Positions 52,801 to 61,467 are shown, counted from the first letter of the stretch. The stretch: 64,000 bases of DNA from Polycladomyces zharkentensis (GCF_016938855.1 NZ_JAFHAP010000006.1:160143-224142); one strand, 5' to 3'. The notes: generated by a model not told the origin, from the sequence alone. Numbers and translations are program-made.

Positions 52801-54151
52801 GGGTATCCTCTCCTAACGTTTCGTTTGACTTAAGATCCAAGGCAATCGGGTGGCGTTTGAAATAATGGGTGAGCACCAAGCAAACGAGCGTGCCAAGGAA
52901 AAGGTAAACAAGGGCAAACGCGACAAATAGCGCCCCCAAATGTTCCGCTTTCGTCGCCGCCTCCGCCGTAGTTTGGATATGGTAAATCGTCCAAGGTTGG
53001 CGTCCGCTACAACTGAAAATCCAGCCGAATTCAATCCCTAAGATGGACAAGGGGCCTGTCGGCAACAGAAGGTACAGCAGCCATTTCGGCCACCACGGTT
53101 GACCATTCCGTTTGCGCAACCACCAAACCAACAAGGCCAAGCCCGCCAAACCCAACAATAGAAAGCCAATACCGACCATGACGTTGAACAGGGTATGGGT
53201 ATAGGCTGGTGGCCACGTCCAGCGCGGAAATTCCTCCAAACCCTTCACCACGGTGTCGAAGCGATTGCCCGCCAAAAAGCTAAGCAGATAAGGAACTTCA
53301 ATCCCACCGATGATTTCCTTTTTTCGGTAATCTACATAACCACCAATCGCCAGCGGTGCATAACGCTGCGTTTTAAACAAGCCTTCCGCCGCCGCCAATT
53401 TCTCCGGGGTGTACTCATGCAACCCTTGCGCCGATTCATGGCCCGACAAGGCGGTGAGGAATGACATCGCCACCGCCACTACCAAAGACAGCATCAACGC
53501 TTTGGTGTGGATCAAACGTTCGGCCTGGCTGGTTTTCAGCAAGCGGTAAGCTGCAACGGAAGCAATCACAAAAGCGCCGGTCATCAACGCGCTGACCACA
53601 ACATGGTATGCAGTCTCATAAAAGCTGGGGTTAAAAAAGGCTTTCCACGGATCCACATCATAAATCGTCCCGTTGGGCTTGACTTTAAAGCCGGCCGGTG
53701 TATTCATCCAAGTATTGACGGAGGTGATCAAAACGGCTGACGCGGTCGCTCCCAATGTCACCAAAAACGCTGCAATCACCCGATAAGGCGGACGCAACCG
53801 GTCAGCGCCATAAACATAAATCGATAAAGCCAACGCTTCCAAGAAGAAGGCAAAAATTTCGACTTGAAAGGGAACGGCAATCACTTGGCCGACAATGCGC
53901 ATAAACCCAGGCCACAATAAGGACAGTTGCACTCCGACGATGGTGCCGCTGGGAATAGCTACTCCCAACAGGATGGCCACGCTTTTGGTCCAACGCTTGG
54001 CCAAAATACCAAAATCACGGTCTTTCTTCCAATAATGGATCAATTCGCTCAAAAAAACCATAGCAGACAAACCGATCGCCAACGTGGCAAAAATGATATG
54101 GAAAGCCAGCGACGTACCAAAAAACGCCCGTGCCAGCGTTACTGTGTCCAT
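52784..54151 (-). CDS. cydA: cytochrome bd quinol oxidase subunit I
   Basis: 455 aa. TVTLARAFFGTSLAFHIIFATLAIGLSAMVF start with the heme-ligand His in SLAFHIIF; further conserved SGTIVGVQLSLLWPGFM and a short Q-loop, as in Bacillus-type oxidases. ATG 54151 behind AAGGAGT. Two-gene operon with cydB, no regulator or cydCD in view. Confidence 0.92.
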   Translation of the reverse strand: MDTVTLARAFFGTSLAFHIIFATLAIGLSAMVFLSELIHYWKKDRDFGILAKRWTKSVAILLGVAIPSGTIVGVQLSLLWPGFMRIVGQVIAVPFQVEIFAFFLEALALSIYVYGADRLRPPYRVIAAFLVTLGATASAVLITSVNTWMNTPAGFKVKPNGTIYDVDPWKAFFNPSFYETAYHVVVSALMTGAFVIASVAAYRLLKTSQAERLIHTKALMLSLVVAVAMSFLTALSGHESAQGLHEYTPEKLAAAEGLFKTQRYAPLAIGGYVDYRKKEIIGGIEVPYLLSFLAGNRFDTVVKGLEEFPRWTWPPAYTHTLFNVMVGIGFLLLGLAGLALLVWWLRKRNGQPWWPKWLLYLLLPTGPLSILGIEFGWIFSCSGRQPWTIYHIQTTAEAATKAEHLGALFVAFALVYLFLGTLVCLVLTHYFKRHPIALDLKSNETLGEDTHGAAH

Positions 54152-54184
54152 AGGTAAACACTCCTTCGAGCAATTGAAATTCAA

Positions 54185-54676
54185 CTCTAGTGTCCGCCCA
54201 AAAGAGGGTTCTTAAACATAGAAAATCGCAAAGGACATCCCCGACGTCCTTTAGGCTTTCCCTTACCCGAGCGTTACTTACGTATCCGAGGTGGCCGACA
54301 CTTGGATATAGAAGATGGAGATCGGTACCGGAAAACAGAAACGGTCAGAGCAGGAAAAGGTGGTGAACATCGAATTGCATTTATGAATCACAAAGCGGTG
54401 AAGAGTAGTTTGAAGTGCGTGGGGAAGGATCGGTTTTTGTCGGAGACGGGCACACACGGATGACACGCCAGGCATCCACTACTTGGTTCGGCGATACTTG
54501 GATAAGTTTGGGCTGGAGGATTGTTCTTCTCATTTTCTCCGGCTCTCTTTTTGCCGTAGGAGCGGAACGCCTAAGGATAACTCCTAAAACCGTTTGTCCG
54601 GTGTTGGCCTTGTTTCAATATGCTTGCCCAACATGTCGTCATCCATTTTTGGGCACCCTTTAAAAGGGTGAGGCAA
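54185..54676. other. intergenic, no gene seen
   Basis: About 490 bases between the divergent cydA and uvsE starts. Open frames of 65-82 codons lack RBS and look like decayed coding DNA. Should contain the cydA promoter; I could not point to a Rex box. Confidence 0.4.
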
Positions 54677-55642
54677 ATGATCGTGCGCTTTGGGTTTGTG
54701 GCGATGAGCATGCGGGTAAAAAACGCGTCGCCCTCCAAAAACATGACGGAAAAAACATTAAAACAAATCGGTAATCGCGGGTTGGCTGCCAAAAAAGTGA
54801 TTCGCCTGGCCAAAGAAAACCTAAATAACACGAAGAGAATTTTGTATCATGCGCTTGCCCACGACATTCGACTTTATCGTTTTTCTTCCCGCTTAATCCC
54901 CCTGGCCGCCCATCCGGCTTTTCAAAAGGTAGACTTCGTGCGTGTGCTTGTGCCCCAGTTGCGGGAAATCGGCCAAATCGTTCGGGAAAACGGCATGCGG
55001 GTAGGCTTTCACCCCGAGCATTTCACGGTCCTCAATTCACCGCGCCCGGAAGTGATCCGTTCCTCCGTGAGAGACCTGATCCGCCAGATCCGTATGTTGC
55101 GCGCGATGGGGCTGGATGAGGCGTACAAATGTAATATTCATGTTGGCGGCGCGTACGGGGACAAAGACGTTTCAGCCGAACGGTTCATTACCACATTTCG
55201 GAAGTTGGACTCGCGCATCCAAGCCCATATTTGTCTGGAAAACGATGATACCACGTTCACGGCCCGTGAGACGTTGGAGATCGCACAGACGGTGGGGGTG
55301 CCGTGCGTTTTGGATTTGCATCATCATTGGTTAAATCACGGCAAGGAAACCTTGGAAGAATTATGGCCACAAATTGCCCAAACATGGGCAAAAGAAAGGT
55401 TTCCTCCCAAGATTCATGTTTCCAGCCCCCGCAGCGAATCGGACCCCAAAAGCCATGCAGATTATGTCCATCCGGGCGATTTGGTGCCTTTTTTGCGTTT
55501 GGCCGCTGGGTACGGAGAACGCTTGGATATCATGATTGAGGCTAAACGAAAAGATGAAGCTTTGTTTCGACTGATGGAGGAATTGGCAAAGATGCCGCGC
55601 ATCAATCGGATCGACCAGGCGACGATCGAGGTGGAGAAATGA
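54677..55642 (+). CDS. uvsE: UV damage endonuclease
   Basis: 321 aa, TIM-barrel UvdE/UvsE. Cuts DNA 5' of UV photoproducts for repair; in Bacillus it helps spores. Conserved MIVRFGFVAMS start, HDIRLYRFSSRLIPL, VGFHPEHFTVLNS, LENDDTTFT, LDLHHHW and KIHVSSPRS with metal-binding His/Glu/Asp. ATG 54677 behind AAGGGTGAGG; the upstream frame extension is not used. Cargo gene between cydAB and the integrase. Confidence 0.9.
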   Translation: MIVRFGFVAMSMRVKNASPSKNMTEKTLKQIGNRGLAAKKVIRLAKENLNNTKRILYHALAHDIRLYRFSSRLIPLAAHPAFQKVDFVRVLVPQLREIGQIVRENGMRVGFHPEHFTVLNSPRPEVIRSSVRDLIRQIRMLRAMGLDEAYKCNIHVGGAYGDKDVSAERFITTFRKLDSRIQAHICLENDDTTFTARETLEIAQTVGVPCVLDLHHHWLNHGKETLEELWPQIAQTWAKERFPPKIHVSSPRSESDPKSHADYVHPGDLVPFLRLAAGYGERLDIMIEAKRKDEALFRLMEELAKMPRINRIDQATIEVEK

Positions 55643-55718
55643 AAAAATTGGTGAGTCAAGCGATTAGCGGTTTCCCCATTTCCCGAATGACCAGACTGCC
55701 GGAGCAAGTGGCCAGTGT

Positions 55719-55787
55719 ACTCCTTGAATAACCGACATAATGTTCACTAAGGTTCAGATATGCTCGGGAAGCAATGTCCACTAAGGT
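55719..55787 (+). promoter_or_regulatory. control region of the integrase gene
   Basis: AC (55719-55720), 15 bases, CATAATGTT (55736-55744) is a near match to a SigK-type promoter (last base and spacing off). Two 15-bp direct repeats AATGTYCACTAAGGT (55739-55753 and 55773-55787, offset 34) overlap and follow it and may be operators. A sporulation promoter would be expected if excision is timed to the mother cell. Confidence 0.35.
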
Positions 55788-55861
55788 GACATCAAGATTG
55801 AAAACGGCCCTCTGTTCCGTCAAAATAGGTAATAGCAACCATTTTGCAAACGGAGGACGCT

Positions 55862-57325
55862 ATGAGCGCGAAATACGCCGTCTATGTCCGGGTATCCACG
55901 GATAAGGACGAACAGGTCTCCTCTGTGGAGAACCAGATCGACATCTGCCGGAACTGGTTGGAACGAAACGGGTACGAGTGGAATGAGCAGAACGTATACA
56001 AAGATGAAGGAATCAGCGGCACTGTGTTCCTGGATCGTCCGGCCATTCAGCTTCTTTTGGAAAAGGCGAAGCGTCGGGAGATCGATATGGTAGTGTTCAA
56101 GTCCATCAGTCGTTTAGCTCGGGACTTGAAAGATTCTCTTGAGATCCGGGAAGTGTTGATTTCCCACAACGTTCGGATCATCTCAGTGGAGGAAGGCTAC
56201 GACAGTCATAAGGCCGGCAAGAACGATATGGCCTTTGAGCTTTGGTCGCTGTTCTCGGCCCAGTACAGTCGGACGTTGTCTGCGGGGACGGCTGCTGCTT
56301 TGGCGGCCAAGGTCCGTCGTGGGGAGCACATTGGGCGAATCCCCTACGGATATCGAAGGGAGGATGGCTTTCTTGTGATCGATGAGGAGGAGGCCAAAGT
56401 GGTCCGACAGATTTACGACTGGTACAATTCCGGTTGGGGATACAAGCGGATCACCAATGAACTGAATGCCCGAGGGATCAAGCCCAAAGTAAAGAGTAAA
56501 TGGCAAGTCACATCCGTTCAACGCCTGATCCAAAATCCCATCTATTGCGGAGATTTCATTTTGAACCAGTACACAACAGTCAAGGTTGGCGGCCGACGGA
56601 AGCAGATCCGGAACCCCCGGGAGAAGTGGATTTATTTCAAGAACCACCATCCGGCAATTATCTCACGGGAGGAATGGCGTAAGGCCAACAAGAGCCAGGA
56701 AGAAGCCCTCCGCAGAAAGATCACCCCGTGGAATGAGTTCCGTGGATTAGCAAAGTGCAGTGAATGCGGATCAAATATGGTCATTAACTCCACGAGTCGC
56801 AAGCGCAGGGATGGAAATCGGTATTGGAACTATATGAAATGTAGCAGATACCGGCGTGGCGGCGGCTGTGTGAATCATGACCCCATTCTTTATGAAGACT
56901 TTCGGGCGCTCATCCTGAAGCAGCTTATGGAGAAAGGCCGGTCCGTTTCCCTGAATTTCACGAGCGACTTTGAGATCCGGAAGGAAGCTGAGTTACAGCA
57001 GTTGATGAAGACCCGGGAACAGGCAGAGAACCGAAAAAAGAACCTGGTGGATCTCTATCTTGATCAATTGATCAGCAAACAGGAGTTCGAGGAAAGGCGC
57101 CGCGAGATCGAGGAACAGATCCAAAGCCTGGAGGATCAAATTTTCTTATTGCGGAAAAGGGAGTATACGGAGAATAACATCCAGACCATCCAAGAGGCTT
57201 TTCAGTTACTTGAGGATCAAGATCAGGATCTGTATAAGGCTTTCCAAGTACTGATCGAAGAGATTCAGGTTCACCCCGATGGAACGATTGACATCGCCTA
57301 TACGTTTGAAAAGCCCGTGTCATAA
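55862..57325 (+). CDS. large serine recombinase (prophage integrase/excisionase)
   Basis: 487 aa. Resolvase domain about 4-150 with catalytic Ser12 in VYVRVSTDKDEQ and the SISRLARDL segment; recombinase domain about 165-270 (IPYGYRRE, ELNARGIKPKVKSKWQVTSVQRLIQNPIYCG); zinc ribbon about 298-340 (CSECG ... C near GGGC); coiled coil about 375-450. Same family as SpoIVCA (skin), SprA (SPbeta) and phiC31 Int. ATG 55862 behind ACGGAGGACGCT. It ends seven bases before the attR arm. Confidence 0.95.
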   Translation: MSAKYAVYVRVSTDKDEQVSSVENQIDICRNWLERNGYEWNEQNVYKDEGISGTVFLDRPAIQLLLEKAKRREIDMVVFKSISRLARDLKDSLEIREVLISHNVRIISVEEGYDSHKAGKNDMAFELWSLFSAQYSRTLSAGTAAALAAKVRRGEHIGRIPYGYRREDGFLVIDEEEAKVVRQIYDWYNSGWGYKRITNELNARGIKPKVKSKWQVTSVQRLIQNPIYCGDFILNQYTTVKVGGRRKQIRNPREKWIYFKNHHPAIISREEWRKANKSQEEALRRKITPWNEFRGLAKCSECGSNMVINSTSRKRRDGNRYWNYMKCSRYRRGGGCVNHDPILYEDFRALILKQLMEKGRSVSLNFTSDFEIRKEAELQQLMKTREQAENRKKNLVDLYLDQLISKQEFEERRREIEEQIQSLEDQIFLLRKREYTENNIQTIQEAFQLLEDQDQDLYKAFQVLIEEIQVHPDGTIDIAYTFEKPVS

Positions 57326-57331
57326 TGTCTT

Positions 57332-57354
57332 TGCAATAGGTACATATTAGGAAC
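57332..57354. other. attR of the gerE prophage
   Basis: TGCAATAGGTACATATTAG (57332-57350) followed by core GAAC (57351-57354), then gerE resumes. With attL this reconstructs attP as two 19-bp inverted arms (18 of 19 matching) around GAAC. Confidence 0.88.
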
Positions 57355-57432
57355 GTGATGCAGAAACTCAACGTAAAAGGACGGTCGCAGGCGGTTGTTG
57401 AACTTGTGCGATTAGGAGAGTTGAAAATCTGA
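57355..57432 (+). CDS. gerE: gerE, 3' segment of a split gene (codons 48-72)
   Basis: VMQKLNVKGRSQAVVELVRLGELKI then stop. Aligns with the end of B. subtilis GerE (MQKLGVKGRSQAVVELL, GELEL), the last HTH helices. It has no start codon of its own position-wise and no RBS. Joined to 11286-11426 at GAAC it gives a 72-codon GerE in frame, close to the usual 74. A terminator follows. Confidence 0.93.
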   Translation: MMQKLNVKGRSQAVVELVRLGELKI

Positions 57433-57444
57433 CCCTCGTCACGC

Positions 57445-57471
57445 AAAACCCTACGTAACGTAGGGTTTTTT
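57445..57471 (+). terminator. terminator of gerE
   Basis: AAAACCCTACG/CGTAGGGTTTT with loop TAA and a T-run. Lies 12 bases after the gerE stop. Confidence 0.85.
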
Positions 57472-57499
57472 GTCTGGGGGAAAGGAACCATCAACGGAA

Positions 57500-57866
57500 G
57501 GAAATCTTCTGTGTTCCTCTTCGGCCGGTCAAGTCAATGGTGGCAATTCCTTGGCTCGAAATGTTGTTTTCCCGGCAAACTTCCGATCCAAAAACGTAGA
57601 TGAGTTGAAGATAACTTACATATTTACATTAATATAACTACGCCGGTAACATTGTTCGAAGGTTTTTCCATCCGGAACCATGGGTGATCGAAGGAGTTAG
57701 ACGATTTAGAATAATCGTGGACCAAGATCGGATCTTTAGAATAAATCGGGTTCTTTTCTTTAAAGTTTCTGGAAGGCATTTAAAACTCGATTCACATCAA
57801 ATCATGGGCTGTCAAAAAGTTATCTCTGTGTAACGTCGCCGCATGCGCCTTAGCAAAAACAGACGT
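57500..57866. other. intergenic, no gene seen
   Basis: About 365 bases with no supported gene or clear RNA fold. Confidence 0.4.
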
Positions 57867-57900
57867 AGACCCGTCCATCAATTAGGAAAAGGACGGGTCT
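57867..57900. terminator. terminator downstream of the feo operon
   Basis: AGACCCGTCC (57867-57876) pairs with GGACGGGTCT (57891-57900); just past the leftward feo operon end. No clear T-run. Confidence 0.6.
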
Positions 57901-57934
57901 CAATCATTTGATTTGCAGATATCCCGAAAAAAAT

Positions 57935-58126
57935 TTATGGCGCTTGAGACAACGTTTGGTGCCCTCCATCTTTTGCAGCTCTGTCCTGTACTTTGTATTT
58001 TTTCAGCGAACAATCGCAACTGGCACAGTCACTAGTCGAGCAACAGCCTACGTTCATACGGCGCACAAATTTGTAGAGCTGCCAGCCGGCAAAGCCGAGC
58101 ACGGCCGCTATCACCACGTAGATCAT
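57935..58126 (-). CDS. FeoB-associated Cys-rich membrane protein
   Basis: 63 aa. One membrane span (IYVVIAAVLGFAGWQLY) then GCCSTSDCASCDCSLKK, the Cys cluster of small proteins that accompany FeoB, which may buffer iron or form a pore partner. Starts 16 bases after feoB. Confidence 0.85.
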   Translation of the reverse strand: MIYVVIAAVLGFAGWQLYKFVRRMNVGCCSTSDCASCDCSLKKYKVQDRAAKDGGHQTLSQAP

Positions 58127-58142
58127 GGTAATCTCCCCTTTC

Positions 58143-60134
58143 CTAAAGGATTAGCTGACTGACATGATAGACGGCAAATGCCACGACCCAGGCTATTGCC
58201 AAACTGTAACCAACCGAGATCAGTGTCCATTTTGAGGAGCCGGTCTCGCGCCACATCATCACCACGGTAGACACGCACGGTGTATAGAGTAGAACAAAGA
58301 ACAGAAACGCCAGTGCCACCGGCTGGGTAAAAGTATGGTGCAAGAGATCGCCGAGCTTGCCGTCGTCTCCGGCACCGTACACAATGCTCATTGTGGACAC
58401 GACCACCTCTTTCGCCAGAAAGCCAGTCACAAGCGACACCCCTGCCTGCCAAGTAGCAAAGCCGAGCGGCGCAAACAGCGGTGCGATCAAGCCGCCGATT
58501 GCGGCGAGCCAGCTATCCTCTATCGGGACAAATCCGTGCCAAGAAAAGTGGCCGAGGAACCAGATCAACACCGACATCCCAAAGATAATGGTGCCAGCCT
58601 TACGGACAAAACCTTTGGCTTTGTCCCAAGTATGCAGGAGCAGACTTTTCAACATCGGTGCACGGTAGGGTGGCATCTCCAGTAAAAAGGTACCTTCTTC
58701 GGTGTGTACAAATTTTTTCAGCAAAAACGCGGTTAGAATTGCCACCACGATCCCAGTGACGTAGAGTGTGAATACCACGGCAGCCCCGCCGTGTTTGAAG
58801 AAAGCGGCTACGAATAGAGAGTAGACCGATAGCCGTGCTGAGCAGGACATGAATGGTGAAATCAGGGCAGTGATCAGGCGGCTTTTCGGATCTTCCAACG
58901 TACGAGTTGCCATGATTGCCGGAACATTGCAGCCGAAGCCGAGAATCAACGGGATGAACGCTTTCCCATTCAGTCCGATCATTGACATGAAGCGATCCAT
59001 CAGCACGGCAGCCCGTGCCATGTAGCCGGAGTCCTCCAGAAAGGAAAGACAAAAGAACAGAATGCCGATCTGCGGCAAGAATACAAGCACTGAGCCGACA
59101 CCAGCCAGCACGCCGTCCGTCATCAGCTGAGTGAACCAGTTCGGACTGCCCATCGCGGTGAGGCCAGCCTTCAACCAGTCCGTAAGAGGGCCACTGAGCC
59201 ATTCGTCGAGTTGGTCAGACAGCGAAGTGCCGATCCAGCTGAAGGTGATTTGAAAAATAAGATACATGAATCCGAGAAAAATAGGAATCCCGAGTACAGG
59301 ATGCAGAAGAAGGTTGTCGATGCGGTCACTCCAGGTGCGACCCGCCAGATTTTCGCTTTGTTGTGTCACTTCGCAGATGATCTTTTCAATAAAGTCGTAA
59401 CGCGCGTTGCGGATACGGTGCTCGATATCTGCGGGACAAGCGGCGCGTACTGCCTTCATTTGCTGAATCAACCCAGCCGACAACAGGTGACGTAAGATTT
59501 CTTCTACTGTGTCGTTTCCTTCCAGCCACATCAAGGCCAGCCAGCGACGGCTCGGGTGAAAATTTAACGGAGACGAGGCCAGCAGAGTGTCCAGATCGCG
59601 GACGGCCGCTTCAACCTCGGTGGGATACGGTACGGTCAGTGTGGCGTCCTGCACACCCTCGCGGAGCAAATCGATCAGTTTGTCGTGTCCGTTTGCCTTG
59701 CGTGCGACCATTGGAACGACAGCGGCTCCCAGTTTCTGCGCAAGGGCAGCGACGTCGATCTGCAGGCCACGGTCTTTGGCGATATCCATCATGTTCAAAC
59801 AGACGACGCTCGGCAGCCCCATTTCAAGTAGCTGTACGGACAGGTAGAGATTGCGCTCCAGGTTAGAGGCGTCTACGATGTTGATCAGCGTGTGCGGCGA
59901 CTCTTTAAGCAGGTAAGTGACTGCCAGCTGTTCTTCCAGAGACTGAGCGGACAGGCTGTAGATGCCAGGCAGATCGACGAGTACATACTCAGGAAGTTTT
60001 TTGATCATGCCTTCTTTTTTCTCTACCGTTACGCCCGGCCAATTACCGACATATTGCCGTGTCCCGGTCAAAATATTGAAAAGCGACGTCTTTCCTGCGT
60101 TTGGGTTTCCAACCAACGCCAGTATCTTGTTCAT
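58143..60134 (-). CDS. feoB: ferrous iron transporter FeoB
   Basis: 663 aa. N-terminal G domain: GNPNAGKTSLFN (P-loop, about 8-19), DLPGIYSL (G3), CLNMMD (G4). Helical spacer, then eight or so membrane spans with the Gate motifs (LGFGCNVPAIMATRTLED and LYTPCVSTVVMM), each with the conserved Cys. Imports Fe2+ driven by GTP. Second gene of feoA-feoB-Cys operon. Confidence 0.95.
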   Translation of the reverse strand: MNKILALVGNPNAGKTSLFNILTGTRQYVGNWPGVTVEKKEGMIKKLPEYVLVDLPGIYSLSAQSLEEQLAVTYLLKESPHTLINIVDASNLERNLYLSVQLLEMGLPSVVCLNMMDIAKDRGLQIDVAALAQKLGAAVVPMVARKANGHDKLIDLLREGVQDATLTVPYPTEVEAAVRDLDTLLASSPLNFHPSRRWLALMWLEGNDTVEEILRHLLSAGLIQQMKAVRAACPADIEHRIRNARYDFIEKIICEVTQQSENLAGRTWSDRIDNLLLHPVLGIPIFLGFMYLIFQITFSWIGTSLSDQLDEWLSGPLTDWLKAGLTAMGSPNWFTQLMTDGVLAGVGSVLVFLPQIGILFFCLSFLEDSGYMARAAVLMDRFMSMIGLNGKAFIPLILGFGCNVPAIMATRTLEDPKSRLITALISPFMSCSARLSVYSLFVAAFFKHGGAAVVFTLYVTGIVVAILTAFLLKKFVHTEEGTFLLEMPPYRAPMLKSLLLHTWDKAKGFVRKAGTIIFGMSVLIWFLGHFSWHGFVPIEDSWLAAIGGLIAPLFAPLGFATWQAGVSLVTGFLAKEVVVSTMSIVYGAGDDGKLGDLLHHTFTQPVALAFLFFVLLYTPCVSTVVMMWRETGSSKWTLISVGYSLAIAWVVAFAVYHVSQLIL

Positions 60135-60158
60135 GGCCAGAACCTTCTCTCTACAAAC

Positions 60159-60386
60159 TCACGAGACGGACTCGATCTCGATGTTTTTTGCTTCGGTCAT
60201 CCTGATGCTGACCTGATAACCACGTACCTGCACGACAATCGGCCCCCCAAACGGAGCTTTCCGTACGATCTGTACTTCGGTGCCCGGAAGCATGCCGAGG
60301 TCGAGAATGCGCTTCTTGTATGTGGGGTTTACCATAAGGTCAATCACTTTTGCTTTTTTTCCTGGATTGCAATCGGAGAGACGCAT
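60159..60386 (-). CDS. feoA: FeoA SH3-like protein
   Basis: 75 aa. MRLSDCNPGKKAKVIDL...RILDLGMLPGTEVQIVRKAPFGGPIVVQVRGYQVSIR is the FeoA core (SH3-like barrel) that regulates FeoB. Leads the operon behind a Fur-like box. Confidence 0.92.
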   Translation of the reverse strand: MRLSDCNPGKKAKVIDLMVNPTYKKRILDLGMLPGTEVQIVRKAPFGGPIVVQVRGYQVSIRMTEAKNIEIESVS

Positions 60387-60428
60387 TGGCCCACACTTCC
60401 TTATCTATTAACTCTTTTCCACCAAAAA

Positions 60429-60449
60429 TGATAACGTTTCTCATTTTCA
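60429..60449 (-). promoter_or_regulatory. Fur-like box upstream of feoA
   Basis: TGATAACGTTTCTCA (60429-60443) fits the 7-1-7 Fur box (TGATAAT-n-ATTATCA) at 11 of 14 positions, with an overlapping half-site TTTTCA. 43 bases upstream of feoA, so iron repression is likely. Confidence 0.6.
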
Positions 60450-60582
60450 TTGTCTAGAACCTTTTTCTGGGGTGTAGCGAAAGTGATATATCACTAGCTT
60501 CTTGACAACCGGTGTCCTTGGATTGTAGTAGCAAATTCTAAACAGGCAAGTGAATTTAGCGCTAGTAATGTTTCAAGAATGA

Positions 60583-60753
60583 GCCCCTATTGCAATTCCT
60601 GAACAGTGGCATGGTGGACAGCGTAGTTATATACTTCATCATAGAAAAACTATTCATGATGGCGGAGACGTATATGACTTAGATAATTTAATTATTGTAA
60701 CACCTAAAATGTATCAGGAGATGCTAGATAAGTGTTATCATTTTGGACGTTAG
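60583..60753 (+). pseudogene. colicin-type HNH nuclease toxin, C-terminal remnant
   Basis: Open for 56 codons after an in-frame TGA: APIAIPEQWHGGQRSYILHHRKTIHDGGDVYDLDNLIIVTPKMY... This matches the H-N-H end of ColE/pyocin nucleases ([28 protein letters not shown]). The catalytic HH and Asn are there, but the last two zinc His (RHxxxH) are replaced by MYQEM. No start. An immunity gene follows at once, as in intact systems. Confidence 0.7.
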
Positions 60754-60762
60754 TTCTAAGAG

Positions 60763-61023
60763 GTGATTTTCATAAATGATTTTATTAGGACAAAAGAAGA
60801 ATTGATAAATGTAATTAAAAAGTTGATAAATGTTGAATACTCGGAGGAAGAAGAGGCTCAGATTCTTGAATTGATCGAAAAAACTGTTCCAGATTTTAAA
60901 AAGCTAATGACGTTGATTTATTGGAATGATAAAGAGCTTACACCTGAACAAATTGTTGAGGAAGCTCTTAGTTACCAACCAATTATCACTCCTCCGCCAA
61001 ATAATGATTTTGAGAGGTCCTAA
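60763..61023 (+). CDS. colicin/pyocin-type immunity protein
   Basis: 86 aa. Helical, acidic, with FIRTKEELINVIKKLINVEYSEEEEAQILELI and a later LTPEQIVEEA: the pattern of ColE-type immunity proteins. GTG start at 60763 only weakly supported (the RBS AAGAGGTG overlaps it). Ten bases after the toxin remnant; may act as orphan immunity. Confidence 0.6.
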   Translation: MIFINDFIRTKEELINVIKKLINVEYSEEEEAQILELIEKTVPDFKKLMTLIYWNDKELTPEQIVEEALSYQPIITPPPNNDFERS

Positions 61024-61467
61024 TGCTACCAAAAGAGCTGCACGGACTTCGCTTTGGAGGAGGTGATGTTCCAGAGTAACGGAGCAATTCCTCCTTACTT
61101 CCCAGTGCCAAAACATCAAGAAAATGATCTTGCTCCTTTGAATGAGGCCTGAAGGCAAGCCCTTTCTCCGAGATCTCCTTTTATTCCAACAACTATACAA
61201 AACCCAGCGGTTTTTTCGCTGGTTTTGTCATTTAGATCGGCTTTTAATAAGCCGGTTTTTGTTTAATCAATTTTTTACAATAATATCATTAGGTAGTAGA
61301 GTAGAGATACAACTTCTTCCAAGACGGCTGGTTAGAGGAAAGTGAACAGCTGACAAGGAACTCACTGCTTTAATAAGTGCGATTGTCGCTGTTGGTCGCC
61401 GCCTGATTCTTGAATGGCAAAAGAGCGCTTTCGGTTTGAAAAACATTCAGGTTAAGAGGGAAGGGAC
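61024..61467. other. decayed coding remnants
   Basis: Short coding-like pieces in different frames: LPKELHGLRFGGGDVPE (61024-), SNGAIPPYFPVPKHQENDLAPLNEA (61070-61152) and ADKELTALISAIVAVGRRLILEW (61348-) ending at the start of the next pseudogene. They look like fragments of toxin-region genes. Terminator at 61197-61227. Confidence 0.4.
61197..61227 (+). terminator. terminator
   Basis: AACCcAGCG paired with CGCTGGTTTT around a T-rich loop, followed by TTTTG. Confidence 0.55.

Larger units (their letters stand above)
11427..57350. mobile_element. 45.9-kb prophage interrupting gerE (skin-like intervening element)
   Basis: Bounded by the two halves of gerE and by GAAC at each end (11423-11426 and 57351-57354). 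The excised circle would be 45,928 bp. Contents in order: empty left end, immunity region, early/replication genes, late regulator and structured RNA zone, GNAT/ASCH cargo, HK97-type packaging, head, tail and lysis genes, spore-related and metabolic cargo, large serine recombinase next to attR. The phage genes look complete enough for a functional siphovirus. Joining the ends restores gerE in frame without loss or gain of a codon, which is strong evidence that excision is precise and selected for. Confidence 0.93.

Noticed and set aside
55862..57325. SpoIVCA acting on sigK
   Set aside because: Same recombinase family, but the flanking coding halves are plainly gerE, not sigK.
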